A DNA stretch of 64,000 nucleotides from Dactylis glomerata (taxonomy: Eukaryota > Streptophyta > Magnoliopsida > Poales > Poaceae), in NCBI GenBank assembly GCA_007115705.1, contig QXEO01000431.1, forward strand, positions 62,001 through 126,000, in the 5' to 3' direction. Of the stretch, positions 1 through 12,348 are shown one piece after another. The first letter of the stretch is position 1. Each line of letters opens with the position of its first letter. The notes below the pieces were generated by a model. The model was not told the origin of the DNA, did not search any database, and saw only the letters and a list, made by a program, of their open reading frames with translations. The position numbers and the translations under genes were made by a program.

Positions 1-3000
1 GACATGCTAGCATCATCATATAAGCAAGCAGAGGGCACACCAGCAAGCTAGGCACCTCACTACCTATCACTAGTCTCAGACCAGCATCATAGGCTTAAAT
101 CAAAGGGGCAAGTTTCACCATTATTTGACCACAGAAGTTGTTGCTGGGCACAGGATCAGAAGATCTTGCACCTCAACACAACAAGCAGTTTAATTGACAG
201 CAAAGTCTGTGGGCAGCAACAAAATCATTTCCCTAGTTATAAATAACTAGGAATCATATTTTTGCTCAAACTAATTTCACAGAAGCTTGCAACACTGCAA
301 GTCATACTATCACTTGGTTATCATGGATAAACAAGTGACAGAAGCTAGCACAGCAACACATTCATCACTGGACCAAGAGCTAGCAGTTAACTAAATCTTG
401 AAATTCAGTTTGCTACCACAATACTGAGATATCATAAACCACAGGGGAATCATCTAGCATACCATAATATAGAGCTAACTGAGTGATTTCAGCATTGCAA
501 GTCTACAACAAACATTAACTGAATCTTGCAAATGAGCAAAGTTCAGAATAACACTTCTGTCAGTAAGTGTACTGACAGAGGAATTGAGGAGTAGTTAGTT
601 CATCACATGCTGTAGCACACCCACATTTAACTGAACCAAGCTTGCATCAAGCAGCAGCAGCACAGAGCAGGATCTGTGAGCTAGGCTCACTGATCTTGAC
701 CAAATGGTCAGAAACCGTGGCCAGTGAGAGAGGGCAGAGGAAGAAGGGGAGGATCACACTCACCAGGCTCCCAGGTGCATACCTGGCCGGCATGGCGAGG
801 CAGTGCCCGCGCGGCCGACCAGGCGCGGCCGAGGGGAGTCTTCACCGAGATGCACCGGGAGCACCACATCTGGCGCTTCCACCGGCGAAAGCTCGCACAG
901 CTCAAGCACTTGAGCATGCTCAGCAGCTCAGCATGCTCCAGCGGCGAGGCGCGGCATCAGAGGTGCTCAGAGGCGGCAGATCCCGAGGGAGAAGACCACC
1001 CCGATCTCCTCGGGGAGGAAGCGGCCGGCGATTCCATTTGGTGGAGCTGGTAGAGGGCGCGGGGGCGAGTGTTTCGCCCAAGGTGGCGACGGCGGAGGCC
1101 ACCGGAGTTGGCCGGAGAGGCCAGGCGACGGTGACAGTGATCCGAGTCGCCAGAGAGATCGAGGGGAGAGTGAGGAGTGCGAGAGGGGCTAGGCTGGGTC
1201 GGGTGAATGACCCAGACCCGAGCCGGGTTGGCTTAGCCGTGCCCGAGTGGGCCGGTTTGGGCCAGTTGGACAGTTGGGCCAAAAAGGCTTTGGCCATTTA
1301 TTTAAACAAAACTTCTAAATTCAAATTTGAATGTTATTTCCTTTTTGAATTTAATTCAAACTCAAAACTCAAATAACATGGAAAAATCAATTTCTTATTC
1401 TTTAATGAAAGAATTAGCTAAATAATTCATATTTCTGAATTATTCTTTAAATCAAATTTTAAAAGCTTTTAAATTCTATTTTCAAAAATCTTAATTACTA
1501 TTATTATTAAAATTGAACTTCTTCTTTCAAAATTAAACCTTTTCATTTTCAAATAACTCAACAAGAGTTTTATAACTTAAACTTTGATTTCAAACTTTAA
1601 TTAATTGTCTTAACACTTAAATAGGGTAAAACACACAAATAAAACTTTGTGTTTTATAAGAATTCTTTAACCCTAGCAAGTCTTGGGTAAAACACACAAA
1701 TAAGAAAACCAAGTCCATGAATCACCATGCATAGCATATCATTGTGCATAGCATCCATTTGTTTCTTGAAACATTGTCCTTACCGGACAATGCTTGGATT
1801 TCTGTAGAACAAGGAGATTAGGAGCATCGCCAAGTATCCGACTCCATTACCTTTCAGTCACAAGGCAAGTTTATCTTGCTCATACCTCTTGGTTGCACTG
1901 ATTTTGAAACTTCTTGCAAAGTGTTGACTTCAAACTCTAACATTTCAAAAAGGATGGAAAACCTATTTTCATAAGTAATATGACTAGTGGTTATCGACCA
2001 GTGGTGATAACCTAGGAGGGCTGGCAGGTGGAACCACGGTAAGATTGTGGTGGTGGAGGTTCCACTTGCACGGGAAAGTAAACCTAGGATTAACTACCAA
2101 TGCCACAGTTATTCTAGCGCCGTAAAAACCGTGTCATCCAAGAGACTTGGAATGGGACGGGAAAGTCAGCTGTATCTTCTCTCGTTTGCATGTCAACGGG
2201 CAGCCAGATGCCGGTCGCAGTAGGTCTTGCGAGACTACTTGCATATGGGTGGGACACCTAAGTTCTCACGGCACTGGTGTCTATGATGGTCCGCAAGAGG
2301 CGCCTAGGTACTTCATCGTTGGGGGTGAATATCAGGGGCATAACCTGCTATGTGTGAATTGGGTGGGCATGCGTTGTGCGGAGAAGGTAGTGATTGGCTT
2401 GGATCAATGACTGGGCCCCACACCATGGAAGTGTGGACGGGAAAGTATGCCTGGTTGTGCAGCAAGGCTTTGATCTCTTTTGGAAGGACACACCTCTGCA
2501 GAGTGTAAAAGGATGTGACATGTTACCCCTTGTTCCGAGAAGGAGCTGCGAACGCCGCAGGAAAGGTGCTCTCAAGGCACTACTACCTGTGTTGGCTGAT
2601 GGGCATAGTTTTCTAAAGTAAAATCAATCTTTCAAGAAACATTGTTAAAACCTTGCATAGGCCTACGACTCTTTTGGGTCTGTGGCTGTAGTTAGTGCAT
2701 ATCACACAACTTATTTCTAAAGAAACTTGCTGGATAACGCTCGTTACTCACCCCAATCTCTTAAAACCCTTGCTAGACTGTGAAGAGCTCGACGAAGCCA
2801 CTCTGAACGCCATTGAAGGCCAGCAGGACATCTTCTACGAGGAGCCAGATCTCTCTCGCGGAGTCGAAGGCGTGGATTACTTCATACGCTATGGAGCGTC
2901 TTCCGACGAAGGCTCAGAATGAAGAAGGACTAACTAGTAATATAGGATCGTAGTCGAGGAACCGAGCAACTGTAGTATGAGAATAAGTTGTTGAGTTCTT

Positions 3001-3245
3001 CCTCAGTTTAATTATTTGAAGCTTTCCAGTTGCTGTAAACACTAAGCACTTGAGGTGTTCTCTTTATCGGGAGCATTTCATTATCATCACGTTTTGGTCT
3101 GTAATAATATGTGGATCAGTTTGTATTTGGGCCCGCAATGTTTCTGTTGTACCATTCTGAGGGATGTAATATTTGTGGAGGCTTATTTCGCAAGTGTTAT
3201 ATCAACGACTTGCATACTACAACATGTAGTGGTATGCTGGTTCAC
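1..3245. mobile_element. Truncated LTR-retrotransposon-like sequence, family unassigned
   Basis: No gag or pol domain is visible. The left end is cut by the window. The stretch is AT-rich at 1-640 and 1290-1720 and GC-rich at 770-1260; overlapping frames on both strands in the GC-rich part look like composition effects. From about 1700 it has the texture of a long gypsy-type LTR. An acidic open stretch at 2695-2922, rich in Asp and Glu, resembles chance frames seen in LTRs of Triticeae gypsy elements. At about 3245 the sequence switches abruptly to the internal region of element B, so a junction lies there. It could be the end of an inserted element or a deletion scar; no target duplication was found. 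Confidence 0.4.
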
Positions 3246-6200
3246 CGTAGTTATTTTGATCTGCGATTCTTGTGCACATTCCCCAGGTTATTATCTAACT
3301 TTCATTAGTTTGCAATTTTCGATTTGAGAAATAGAAGATTTTCAAAAAAATTGATCTTTACCAGTTGTTCAGTTTTGACAGATTTCTGCTACTATTTGCA
3401 TTTGCCTCTTGATCTCTTTCTTTTTGAGTTCTTTTGATCATGGAACTTTTTCAGGAAGTTGCTACAGTATCTTGTATGTTAATATATGTTATACTTGAGT
3501 TGAAACTGAACCAAGAGTGGATTTACTATCTTGCATAAACTAATGTTGCTAATGAGAATTGTGTGAAGTTTTGTATGAAGGAAGTTTTCAAGTGTAGGAA
3601 AAGGAGAATGATGAGAAGAGATGAAGTATGGAAAAAAGCTCAAGCTTGGGGATGCCTATTTCACCCCAAGAAATATCCAAGAAGTACAAGCGTCAAAGCT
3701 TGGGGATGCCCCACGGCACCCCTTCTTCATCAACAAAAATTTCAGGTCATCTTTCAAGACACTATATTTTTATTGCTTCATATGATATGTGTTTTTCTTG
3801 GAGCATTTTTATTTCTGCTTTCATTTTTATTTTGTTTTGTTTGCTGCAATAAATGGTTGGACCCCAACATATTTCTTTTGGAGAAGACACACTCCGTTTT
3901 TATTGCCTAGAACACTCCAGTTTTCACTTCTATCGTTCAACGAGTGTTCTCTTTTTCTAGTACTGCATTTAGCTTTTATTTTTCACCTTTGTTTTTGTTC
4001 AGAACTTGTTAGTTCTTTGTAGCTAGGTGTGTTTATACCTCTAGTCTTTGTTGCTTTTCATCTTTGGGAGTTGTTTCAAAAAGGTTGATTGGTGTTGGAA
4101 AAGAGTAAACCGTTTTATGCTTATAGTGATGCAAAAAGGGAGCTTGTTTAGATTGTTGCTTAGACTTTATCATGTCATGCTTGATATTATTTTGATTATA
4201 TGCTTAGTAGTTGTTGTTGTAGCATGACTTGTCTCAAATAACTGAGAGTGCTTAATGTGCCTTTGAAAGAATCATGTGTTGTTTTTATCTTATAGAAGCA
4301 TATTTTTGTGGTATTCTCCTTTGATGCTTTATTTGGGTTGACTTGGCGCATGCTTACACCATGTTTTACTTTAACCAGTCGCCTCAAGCCTCTATGATCA
4401 TTTGGTTTTTGACTTGTGATACCACTTTATGCTTTGGTTAATAATGTTTTGTCGCTATGCATGATTAATGGCCGCTATTGCTCTCTTAGTTGGTTGCTCC
4501 CAGTCTTTTGCTAGTCTTCACCTATACTGAGAGGGAATACTACTCATGCATCCAACTCCCAAAAACCAAAGTTTTCCAATGTGTCCACCATATCTACCTA
4601 TTAGCAATTTGCCATTCCAAGTATATTCGTCTTGCTTTTATCTATCTTCCAAATTAAATTTTTTGTTATGTGAAAATTAGTTAGTAAAGCTCTCACAAAC
4701 TTGACGGCAAATTTACTTTCTTGCACTTAATTAACTTGACCATTGTGGCTCTCTTATGTTGATTATAGGCTTGCAAGTTGTAAGTTGGGAGTTAGCTCAG
4801 CCATGCTGTCATGTGGCACACTTTCAACATTGCACTTATACTTATTTAGTTGATATCATGATCTTTTGTTTATGGATGCTTATCTGTGTGAAAGGAGTTG
4901 GAAACTTGTGAAGTTTATGGAGTTTGTATATGTGTTAGAGAAACGCCTGGGCCGCTAATCTAAACCATGCATCATTCATGGTGGAAATTTACAGCATAAC
5001 CATAGTGGACATTCGACAACGCATCTTAAAATAAAAAAGCTATACCCGATGGTAAAATAAAAGAGGTGTCGAGGTGTCCATTGTCTGTTTGTCTTATCAT
5101 TTTGATGTGGGACAGTTTCCATGTCATCGGGCAGGAGGTACCCCGTTGGCATTCTCAATGATACACATATACTTACAACAACAAGAACTTGCTTGGGACC
5201 TAAGTCGACTAGCATTGTTTAAGTACTCGTATTCATGGGACATGAGATTTTCAACTCATGACTTGTCAAGCATATATCTCATATTTGTACTCGCATTAAC
5301 CTTAACCACTCAAGATTCCTATGATGGGGGCAATGAGAGCTCAAAGCTAATAAGTACCATAATTTTTGAAAGGTTTATAAAACTTACAATCACTACTTCC
5401 CTCTGCGAAGGGTCTTTCTTTTACTTTTATGTTGAGTCTTCATCTTCTACCTTTATGCACCGATTAAGAGAGCATAGTTGTCATTCTGAGTATAATGTGC
5501 ATGGTCCCAAAATTTATTATTGATTGATTCATGATTATGGTATTTCTTGTTTTCAAATTATTTGTATCTAGTCACCCTCTTGAACTTTGAAGGTGTCCTA
5601 TACATTTATATTTTGCTACTCCATGAGGGACAAGCTGAATACCACTTTGCTATGTTTTCTATATGCTTCAAACAAACATATACCTTTCAATGCATTATTA
5701 CTCATGATCTTTTGTTTGTGTTTCTTTTCATGTTGTAACATGGTTGCTAAGTTCTATGGTTAGAATTATATCCCTTATGCCTGTGTTTAGAGTACTTTGA
5801 TCTCAGCATGCAATGCTTTTCCTTTAGATGATCAAGATTGTGTTGGTGCATGTCACCTCAAAAATTATTGTTTTGTGACCACTTACCTACTCGAGGACGA
5901 GCAGGAGTTAAGCTTGGGATGCTTGATATGTCTCAAACGTATCTATCATTTTTGATGCTCCATGCTTATTTTACACTAATTGCTTTGTGTTTTGTTTACA
6001 CTTCGTGGCATTGTTATGCATTTTCCTGAACTAACCTATTAACGAGATGCCACAGTGCCAGTTCTCTATTTTCTGCTATTTTTGTGTTTCAGAAAAGTTA
6101 CACAGGAAATATTCTCGGAATTGGACGAAACAAAAGCTGAAGTTCCTATTTACCTGACACAAAGACGGAGTCCAGAAGAGAGATGGAGACGGACCAAGGG

Positions 6201-7512
6201 GCAGCTGCACCATAGGGTGGCACGGGCCACCCCCTGACATCGCCCTTCCGCCTATAAATTCCCTTCGACGGGAAAACCCTAAGGGGACGAACACTTTTCC
6301 ACGAAACATACTACAAGCCGCCGCTGTCGTCGTCCCGAGATTGGGAGGGTCCAGAAGCTCTTCCCGGCACCCTGCCGGAGAGGGGAATCATCACCGGAGG
6401 CCTTCTTCATCACCATGCCAGCCTCCGGAGTGATGCGTGAGTAGTCTACGTTGGACTATGGGTCCATAGCAGTAGCTAGATGGTTGTCTTCTCCTCCATG
6501 TGCTTCATGTTTAGATCTTGTGAGCTGCCTATCATGATTAAGATCATCGTTATGTAATTCTACATGTTGTGTTTGTTGGGATCTGCTGAATATTGAGTAC
6601 TATGTCAAGTTCATTATTGATTTATCATGTCTATGTTAGTTATGATCTTGCATGCTCTCCGTCGCTAGTAGATATCTTGGCCGAGTAGATGCTAGTGACT
6701 CCAAGAGGGAGTATTTATGCTCGATAGTGGGTTCATGCCTCTAGTAATCTGGGAGAGTGACAATAACTTCCAAGGTTATAGATGTGCTATTGCTACTAGG
6801 GAGAAAACAACAATCTCCTGTTCAAGGACATTTGTATTGTTTATATTACACACTTTGCTTAAGGCGATAATCTATTGCTTGCAACTTAATACCTAGCGGT
6901 TGTTCGGATGATATCTGGTGGGTGGATTATTAGTCATAGATGTAGTTGGATTACGGTCTATGTATTATGTTGTAATGCCCAAGTGAATCTCATAGTGATC
7001 TTCATGACATGTACATGCATTGCTTTGCATTCTTTATTCTGTCAATTGCCCAACTGTAATTTGTTTACCCAGCATGTTATTTATCTTTATGGAGAGACAC
7101 CTCTAGTGAATTGTGGACCCCGATCTATTCTTTTACATATATTACTTTCTACTGTAAGCACTGTTTACTTTCCGCAATTATTATTTACTTAATGCAAACA
7201 AATATCATTTGCCACACAATACGTTTAATCCTTTGTTATCAGCAAACTGGTGAGATTGACAACCTTACTGCAAGTTGGGGCAAGGTATCTTGGTTGTGTT
7301 ATGTGCAGGTTCCACGTTGCTGCTGGCGCAGACACCGCGCCATCAAAGGCCTCTTTTGGCGCCGTTGCCAAAGTCAGCTAGCAACATCATTCGGAAGTGG
7401 TTTCTTTCTCCTACTGGTCGATTAAACCTTGGTTTCATACTGAGGGAAAACTTACTGTTGTGCTCATCATACCTTCCTCTTGGGGTTTCCCAACTGGTCC
7501 TGCGAGACATCA
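3246..7512 (+). mobile_element. Element B: 5'-truncated non-autonomous LTR retrotransposon
   Basis: This copy shares its internal sequence with elements C, D, I and J. It has paired AAGCTTGGGGATGCC motifs near 3644 and 3698, a long non-coding middle part, the end motif with GGAGTTAAGCTTGGGATGCT at about 5907-5923, and a 3' LTR at 5924-7512. The 5' LTR, primer site and leader ORF are missing, lost at the junction near 3245. It contains no gag-pol domain. Its right end abuts CACTA-1 transposase sequence, so the original insertion was into CACTA-1. Family name not assigned. Confidence 0.75.
5924..7512 (+). repeat. 3' LTR of element B
   Basis: The LTR begins TGATATGTCTCAAACGTATC directly after the polypurine-like motif and ends ...GAGACATCA, giving 1589 bp. 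It aligns along its length with the LTRs of C, D, I and E. TATAAAT at 6253-6259 lies at the expected core promoter position. The frames that cross 7275-7500 are LTR sequence running into CACTA coding DNA, not a gene of their own. Confidence 0.8.
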
Positions 7513-10202
7513 ATCACCAGGACAAGCCTAAGGAATGTACTGGTGATGATGCATTTGATATGGTCAAGGATATAGAAGTAATCTTTGGAAAGGGTCCCAG
7601 CGGACAATCTGTTCCGCATGACGCAGACAGACACGCACCCATGTGGACGAATAAATCTATATTTTGGGAGCTTGAGTATTGGAAATTCTTAGAAGTCCGC
7701 TCTGCAATCGACGTGATGCATGTGACAAAGAATCTTTGCGTGAACCTGCTAGGCTTCTTGGGTGTGTATGGGAAGACAAAAGATACAAAGGAAGCATGAC
7801 AGGACCAGCAACGTGCGAAAGACCCAGAAGACCGACATCCAGAACTGTTTCAAGGTCGCGCCAGCTATGCTCTTACCAAAGAAGAGAAGATCACCTTTTT
7901 TGAATGCCTGAACAGTATCAGGGTCCCGGCTGGCTTCTCGTCGAATATAAAGGGAACAATAAATATAGCAGAGAAAAATTTCCAAAACCTAAAGTCTCAT
8001 GACTGCCACGTGATTATGACGCAATTGCTTCCGGTTGCATTGAGGGGGCTTCTACCAGAAAATGTTCGACTAGCCATTGTGAAGCTATGTGCATTCCTCA
8101 ATGCAATATCTCAGAACGTAATCAATCCAAAAGATCTACCACGGTTACAGAATGATGTGGTCCATTGTCTTGTCATTTTTTAGCTAGTATTCCCACCATC
8201 CTTCTTCAATATTATGACGCACCTCCTAGTTCACCTAGTCGAAGAGATTTCCATTCTCGGCCCTGTATTTCTACACAATATGTTCCCCTTTGAGAGGTTC
8301 ATGGGAGTCTTAAAGAAATATGTTCATAACCGTGCTAGGCCAGAAGGAAGCATCGTCAAGGGCTATGGAACAGAGGAGGTCATTGAGTTTTGTGCTAACT
8401 TTGTTCCCGACCTTAAGCCGATTGGTCTTCCTTAATCGCGTCACAAGGGGAGACTGAGTGGAAAAGGCACGATCGGAAAGAAACCAATGATATGTAGGGA
8501 TGGTCATTCTTTGTGTAATTCTAGATGGTTGTCTTCTCCACCATGTGCTTCATGTTTAGATCTCGTGAGCTGCCTTACATGATTGAGATCACCTTTGTGT
8601 AATTCTACATGTTGTGTTTATTGGGATCCGATGAATATTGGTGTTATGTTAACTTGATGTGCTGAATATTATCTTATGTTATCTCTATGTTGTTTATGAT
8701 CTTGCATGCTCTCCGTTGTTAGTAGCTATCTTGGCCAAGTAGAAACTAGTGACTCCAAGAGGGGGTATTTATGCTCGATAGTTGGGTTCATGCCTCTATT
8801 TAATCTGGGGGAGTGACAGAAACCTCTAAGGTTGTAGATGTGTTGTTGCCACTAGGGAGAAAACAACATTCTTTTGTCCAAGGATATTCGTTTTGTTTAC
8901 ATTACACACTTTGCTTAATGCAGTTATCTGTTGTTCGCAACTTAATACTCGTGGGGTGTTCGGACGATATCCCCGTGGGTGGATTATTAGTCATAAATGC
9001 AGTTGGATGGCGGTCTATGTATTTTGTTGTAATACCCAGAGTAAATCTCATAGTGATCCTCGTGACATATGCACGTTATCTTTATTCTATCAATTGCCCA
9101 ACTGTAATTTGTTTACCCAGCATGTTGTTATTTATCTTATGGAGAGACACCACTAGTGAACTGTAGACCCCGATCCAATTTCCTTTACATTGTTACACCG
9201 TTTTACTTTTACTCGCACTGTTTACTTTCTCGCATACTACTATTGCTTTCCACTCGATACGCTCAATCCTTTGTTTATGGCAAACCGGTGAGATTGACAA
9301 CCTCATCGTAAGTTGGGAACAAAGTTCTTGGTTGTGTTGTGTGCAGGTTCCATGTTGTTGCTGGTGTAAAGCAAAGCCTGGATGAGGCGCCTGATAAATT
9401 GTCCGGAGCTATCGCGAAGCTAGCAGGCATCACCTTCACAAGTTTGGCTTTTTCCTGCTGGTTCGATAAACCTTGGTTTCTTACTGAGGGAAAACTTGCT
9501 GCTGTGCTCATCATACCTTCCTCTTGGGGTTCCCAACTGGGCGGTCATCTACATCAACACCGCACGGCAATCAAGCAGTTGTACTTGCTGGCCAAATTAC
9601 CATCTTCGACTATATTGACTTTCCAAGGGTACGAGATAAATGCAAATACATTTTACATGGTCACCCAAGATAAAAAGAGCACCAACCAAAACAGTGGTGT
9701 CTGCTTTGATGCAGTAACCGGCAAAGGGCGAACGGACACATATTATGGTTACATAGAGGAGATATGGGAGCTTGACTATGGACCTTCCTTTAAGGTTCCT
9801 TTGTTTCGGTGCAAATGGGTGAAGATGATAGGAGGTGGGATAAAATTGGAGGAGCGGTACGAAATGACAATGGTGGATCTCAACAATCTAGGGTACCTTG
9901 ATGAACCATTCGTCCTAGCCAAAGATGTGGCTCAGGTTTTCTATGTGAAGGATATGAGTAGCAAACCGAGAAAAAGAACCAAAGCGAATACATCATGTGA
10001 TGAACCAAAGCGCCACATAGTTCTTTCAGGGAAAAGAACCATCGTGGGAGTGGAGGACAAGACAGATATGTCACAAGATTATAATTAGTTTGATGAAATT
10101 CTGCCCTTCAGAGCGAACACTGACACAAGCATCAAGTTAAATGGTGAAGATGTTCCATGGTTACGCCACAATAGTAAGCAAGAGACACAAGCAAAGAAAT
10201 GA
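7513..10202 (+). pseudogene. CACTA-1 transposase (TNP2 type), broken
   Basis: This is the carboxy half of an En/Spm-type CACTA transposase, which would cut at the CACTA termini in the nucleus. Up to 8520 the frame carries the TNP2 core (LEVRSAIDVMHVTKNLC, around 7694-7744) and the DUF4218-like region (FLHNMFPFERFMGVLKKYVHNR, within 8269-8337). From 9557 it carries a DUF4216-like region (GVCFDAVTGKGRTDTYYGYI near 9700, VPLFRCKWVK near 9795) and a tail to a likely original stop at 10200-10202. One reading frame is kept before F but holds stops at 7797 (TGA), 8181 (TAG) and 8433 (TAA). A further TAG at 10086 precedes the tail. LTR fragment F replaces the sequence between the two parts. The amino half is lost to the left. 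Not functional. Confidence 0.88.
8521..9556 (+). repeat. LTR fragment F inside CACTA-1 transposase
   Basis: This is the downstream two thirds of an LTR related to element B. It starts in mid-LTR at TAGATGGTTGTCTTCTCC and ends ...CATCTACATCA. About 560 bp of the LTR start is missing, so no target duplication can be checked. The transposase switches from its DUF4218 to its DUF4216 part across it, so a deletion probably removed both LTR and coding sequence. Confidence 0.8.
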
Positions 10203-10280
10203 TGTGTAATGATGTGTAATAATGTATTAAACATTTTATGTAATGTATTGTTCCAATATTTGGCTGCACCATGACATTGC

Positions 10281-10597
10281 AAATTAGGGGCTTATAAATC
10301 TAAATGAGCAAGTTAATAATGTTTAATACTTATATAATGAATTACAAACTATTTTAGTAAAAATATAGCCTTATTTAAGCATATTTCAAATTTTAGCAAA
10401 GTGTATGAACAAATAAAATGAGCAATTCATGAATATACAAATTAGGAGTTTATAAATCTAAATGAGAAAGTTAATAATGTTTATTACTTATATAATGAAT
10501 TACTAAACTATTTTAGTAATAAATATAGCCTTATTTAAGCATATTTCAAATTTTAGCAAAGTGTATGAACAAATAAAATGAGCAATTCATGAATATT
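10281..10597. repeat. Tandem duplication, two units of about 158 bp
   Basis: The block starting AAATTAGGGGCTTATAAATC at 10281 is repeated from 10439 with only a few substitutions. It is AT-rich, lies just after the transposase 3' end, and has no coding content. Confidence 0.85.
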
Positions 10598-10991
10598 TTT
10601 TTCTAGATGTTTTAGGAAACAAGACCAACATTAATTTGTAGATAAATTCAAAACAAGACTAATACAATTGGCTTTACTAAATTTAGATTTGTAAATCTTT
10701 AGATATGAATTTTCAAAGTTTCTATAAGCATATTTGGAGTATTTTAATTATGTAAAATTATTGGTTATCATACAAATATGGGACAAGTGGCATTGGATAG
10801 ATATTTCAATTTGTGATCTATAGGATTTGAATCACTCAATTTGAAGTTTTAGATCTCTCAAAATTTGAATTTGAATTTTCTGTCAAGTTTTTAAATGCCA
10901 CTTATAAAGTTTATTCGAAACACCATTTAGCTTTGAAACACCATTTTAAAGGTCCCTACGCGCGCGATTTTGGGAAACCGCCCAAAATGGG
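10598..10991. other. AT-rich non-coding spacer of CACTA-1
   Basis: No gene or clear repeat is seen. The sequence is AT-rich to about 10940 and then enters a short GC-rich stretch (CGCGCGCGATTTTGGG) just before the palindrome array. Confidence 0.5.
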
Positions 10992-11150
10992 CCTTTAGTC
11001 CCAGGCCTCTTTATCAACCGGGACTAAAGGGGGACCTTTAGTCCCGGTTGGTAATACGAACCGGGACTAAAGGGTCTTTAGTCCCGGATCGGGTCTTTAG
11101 TCCCGGATCGCATTACCAACCGGGATTAAAGGTCCCGTGGTATAAAAGTC
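10992..11150 (+). promoter_or_regulatory. TTTAGTCCCGG palindrome array with TATA box, ahead of CACTA-1 ORF2
   Basis: Seven copies of TTTAGTCCCGG or its complement CCGGGACTAAA lie at about 10994, 11018, 11037, 11061, 11077, 11096 and 11120, two of them with one base changed. The pair at 11035-11049 and 11059-11073 forms a perfect 15-bp inverted repeat with a 9-base loop. TATAAAAG follows at 11141. Short motifs repeated in both directions near CACTA genes are known binding sites for the TNPA-like protein. Here they sit where a promoter for ORF2 is expected. Confidence 0.65.
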
Positions 11151-11151
11151 T

Positions 11152-11685
11152 GTGCCGCCCCCGTCCTTCTCCATTCTCAATCCAGAGATGAAGACGAAGG
11201 CGCCAGTTACAGAGAAAGCTCAGGCGAAAGCGAACCGCCATCGCTGTCCCGCGCGCCGCCGTCCCATGCACCGCCATCGCCCACCGCCGTCGCCCACGCC
11301 GCCGTCGCCCGAAGCTGCCACCGCCGTCTCTGTCCCGCGCACCGCCGTCGTCCGAAGCTATTGCCGGCCGTTGTCTGAAGCAGCGCGCCGCCGCCGTCCC
11401 CGGAGAGGAACCGCGCCACCGCGCCACCGTCACCCGCGTCGTCGCTGTCCCGCACATCGCCGTCCCGCGCGTCGCCATCCTGAGTGTCGCCATCCCACGC
11501 ATCGCCATCCCACGTGCCACCGTCCCGCGCGTCGCCGTCCCGCGCCCCCACCTGTCGTCTGCGCCGCCTCCGCAGGTAATGGCCGCCGCCACTCTCCCGA
11601 TGGTCATCGGAGTGATCCGGAGACTCTACAATTTTTTACTGTTAGCATTTTACTGTTAGGAATTAGTGTAAATAATTACTGTTAG
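11152..11685 (+). other. GC-rich probable 5' leader region of CACTA-1 ORF2
   Basis: The stretch follows the TATA box. It is made largely of degenerate CGCCGTCCCGCGC-like short repeats that open frames on both strands (Arg/Pro-rich on +, Asp/Gly-rich on -). No domain is recognised and the frames look compositional. It may be an untranslated first exon, since a plausible splice acceptor (TGTCTTTAG, ending 12199) lies just before the ORF2 start. Confidence 0.35.
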
Positions 11686-11772
11686 CATTTTACTATTAGA
11701 AATTAGTGTTAAGAAATTTTTATTAGTTAGCATTTTAGGAATTTAGTTAGTTAGGAATTTTGGTTTACATAT

Positions 11773-12147
11773 GGGGGCGTAGGCCGGGCGCTGACGCGGT
11801 GGGGGGGGGGTTTCCCCCACCGTGTTGACGCCCCCTTTTTTTGGTTATTGATCAAACGTTTGCCGGGCGCCAACGCGGTGGGGGGGGGGGGTCCCCCCCC
11901 CCGCATCGACGCCCGGCTAACGCCCCCTTTTTTTGGTTATTGATCAAATATGTGTACCAAAAGGGGGCGTTGGCCGGATGCCGACGTGGTGGGTGGGTTT
12001 TCCCCCACCGCGTCGGCGCCCGGCTAACGCCCCCTTTTTTGGTTATTGATCAAATATGTGTACTAAAAGGGGGCGTTGGCTGGGTGCCGACGCGGTGGGG
12101 GGAGAGGGTCTTCCCCCAACGCGTGGGTGCCCGACCAACGTCCCCTT
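11773..12147. repeat. Foldback tandem array, four hairpin units
   Basis: Four units of roughly 90-110 bp start near 11773, 11858, 11963 and 12069. Each is an inverted repeat: an arm like GGGGGCGTTGGCCGGGTGCC, a G-run centre, and the complementary arm ending GGCTAACGCCCCC. Units are separated by the near-identical spacer TTTTTTGGTTATTGATCAAA. The second unit has a run of 13 G followed by 10 C. It lies just upstream of the ORF2 coding start, probably in an intron. Confidence 0.85.
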
Positions 12148-12206
12148 TTTTTGGCTATTGCTCAAATATGTGTCACTAACTTGTTTTACCTGTCTTTAGA
12201 AGAGAC

Positions 12207-12348
12207 ATGGATGGTGAAAATGACCCACACCAACCTGAAGAATTCTTATTCGGCATTATACGCTGTGAGCATGTGTATGTGCCTCAAGAATATGCCGACC
12301 GAGAAGACCCCAAAGTAGCTGTCGGAGAAGGTGCCGGCCGAGAAGGTT
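12207..12348 (+). pseudogene. CACTA-1 ORF2, first coding segment
   Basis: The frame starts at ATG 12207, eight bases after a splice-acceptor-like TGTCTTTAG, and runs 46 codons (acidic, beginning MDGENDPHQPEEF) up to element C. Removing C and one copy of the target duplication puts it in frame with 26309 onward, so this is the amino end of the same gene. ORF2 proteins of CACTA elements are TNPA-like DNA-binding cofactors of transposition; no domain is visible in this short part. Confidence 0.7.

Noticed and set aside
642..1376. 244-codon frame and opposing frames
   Set aside because: GC-rich with open frames on both strands and no domain; the end of the frame runs through AT-rich repeat DNA.
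8893..9156. Frames such as MFTLHTLLNAVICCSQLNT repeated at 12764, 19074, 24417 and 25080
   Set aside because: Same reason: a conserved LTR stretch that happens to be open. Its position is always the U5 side of the LTR.
11113..11685. Arg/Pro-rich and Gly/Asp-rich frames on both strands
   Set aside because: Products of degenerate GC-rich short repeats; no conserved domain.
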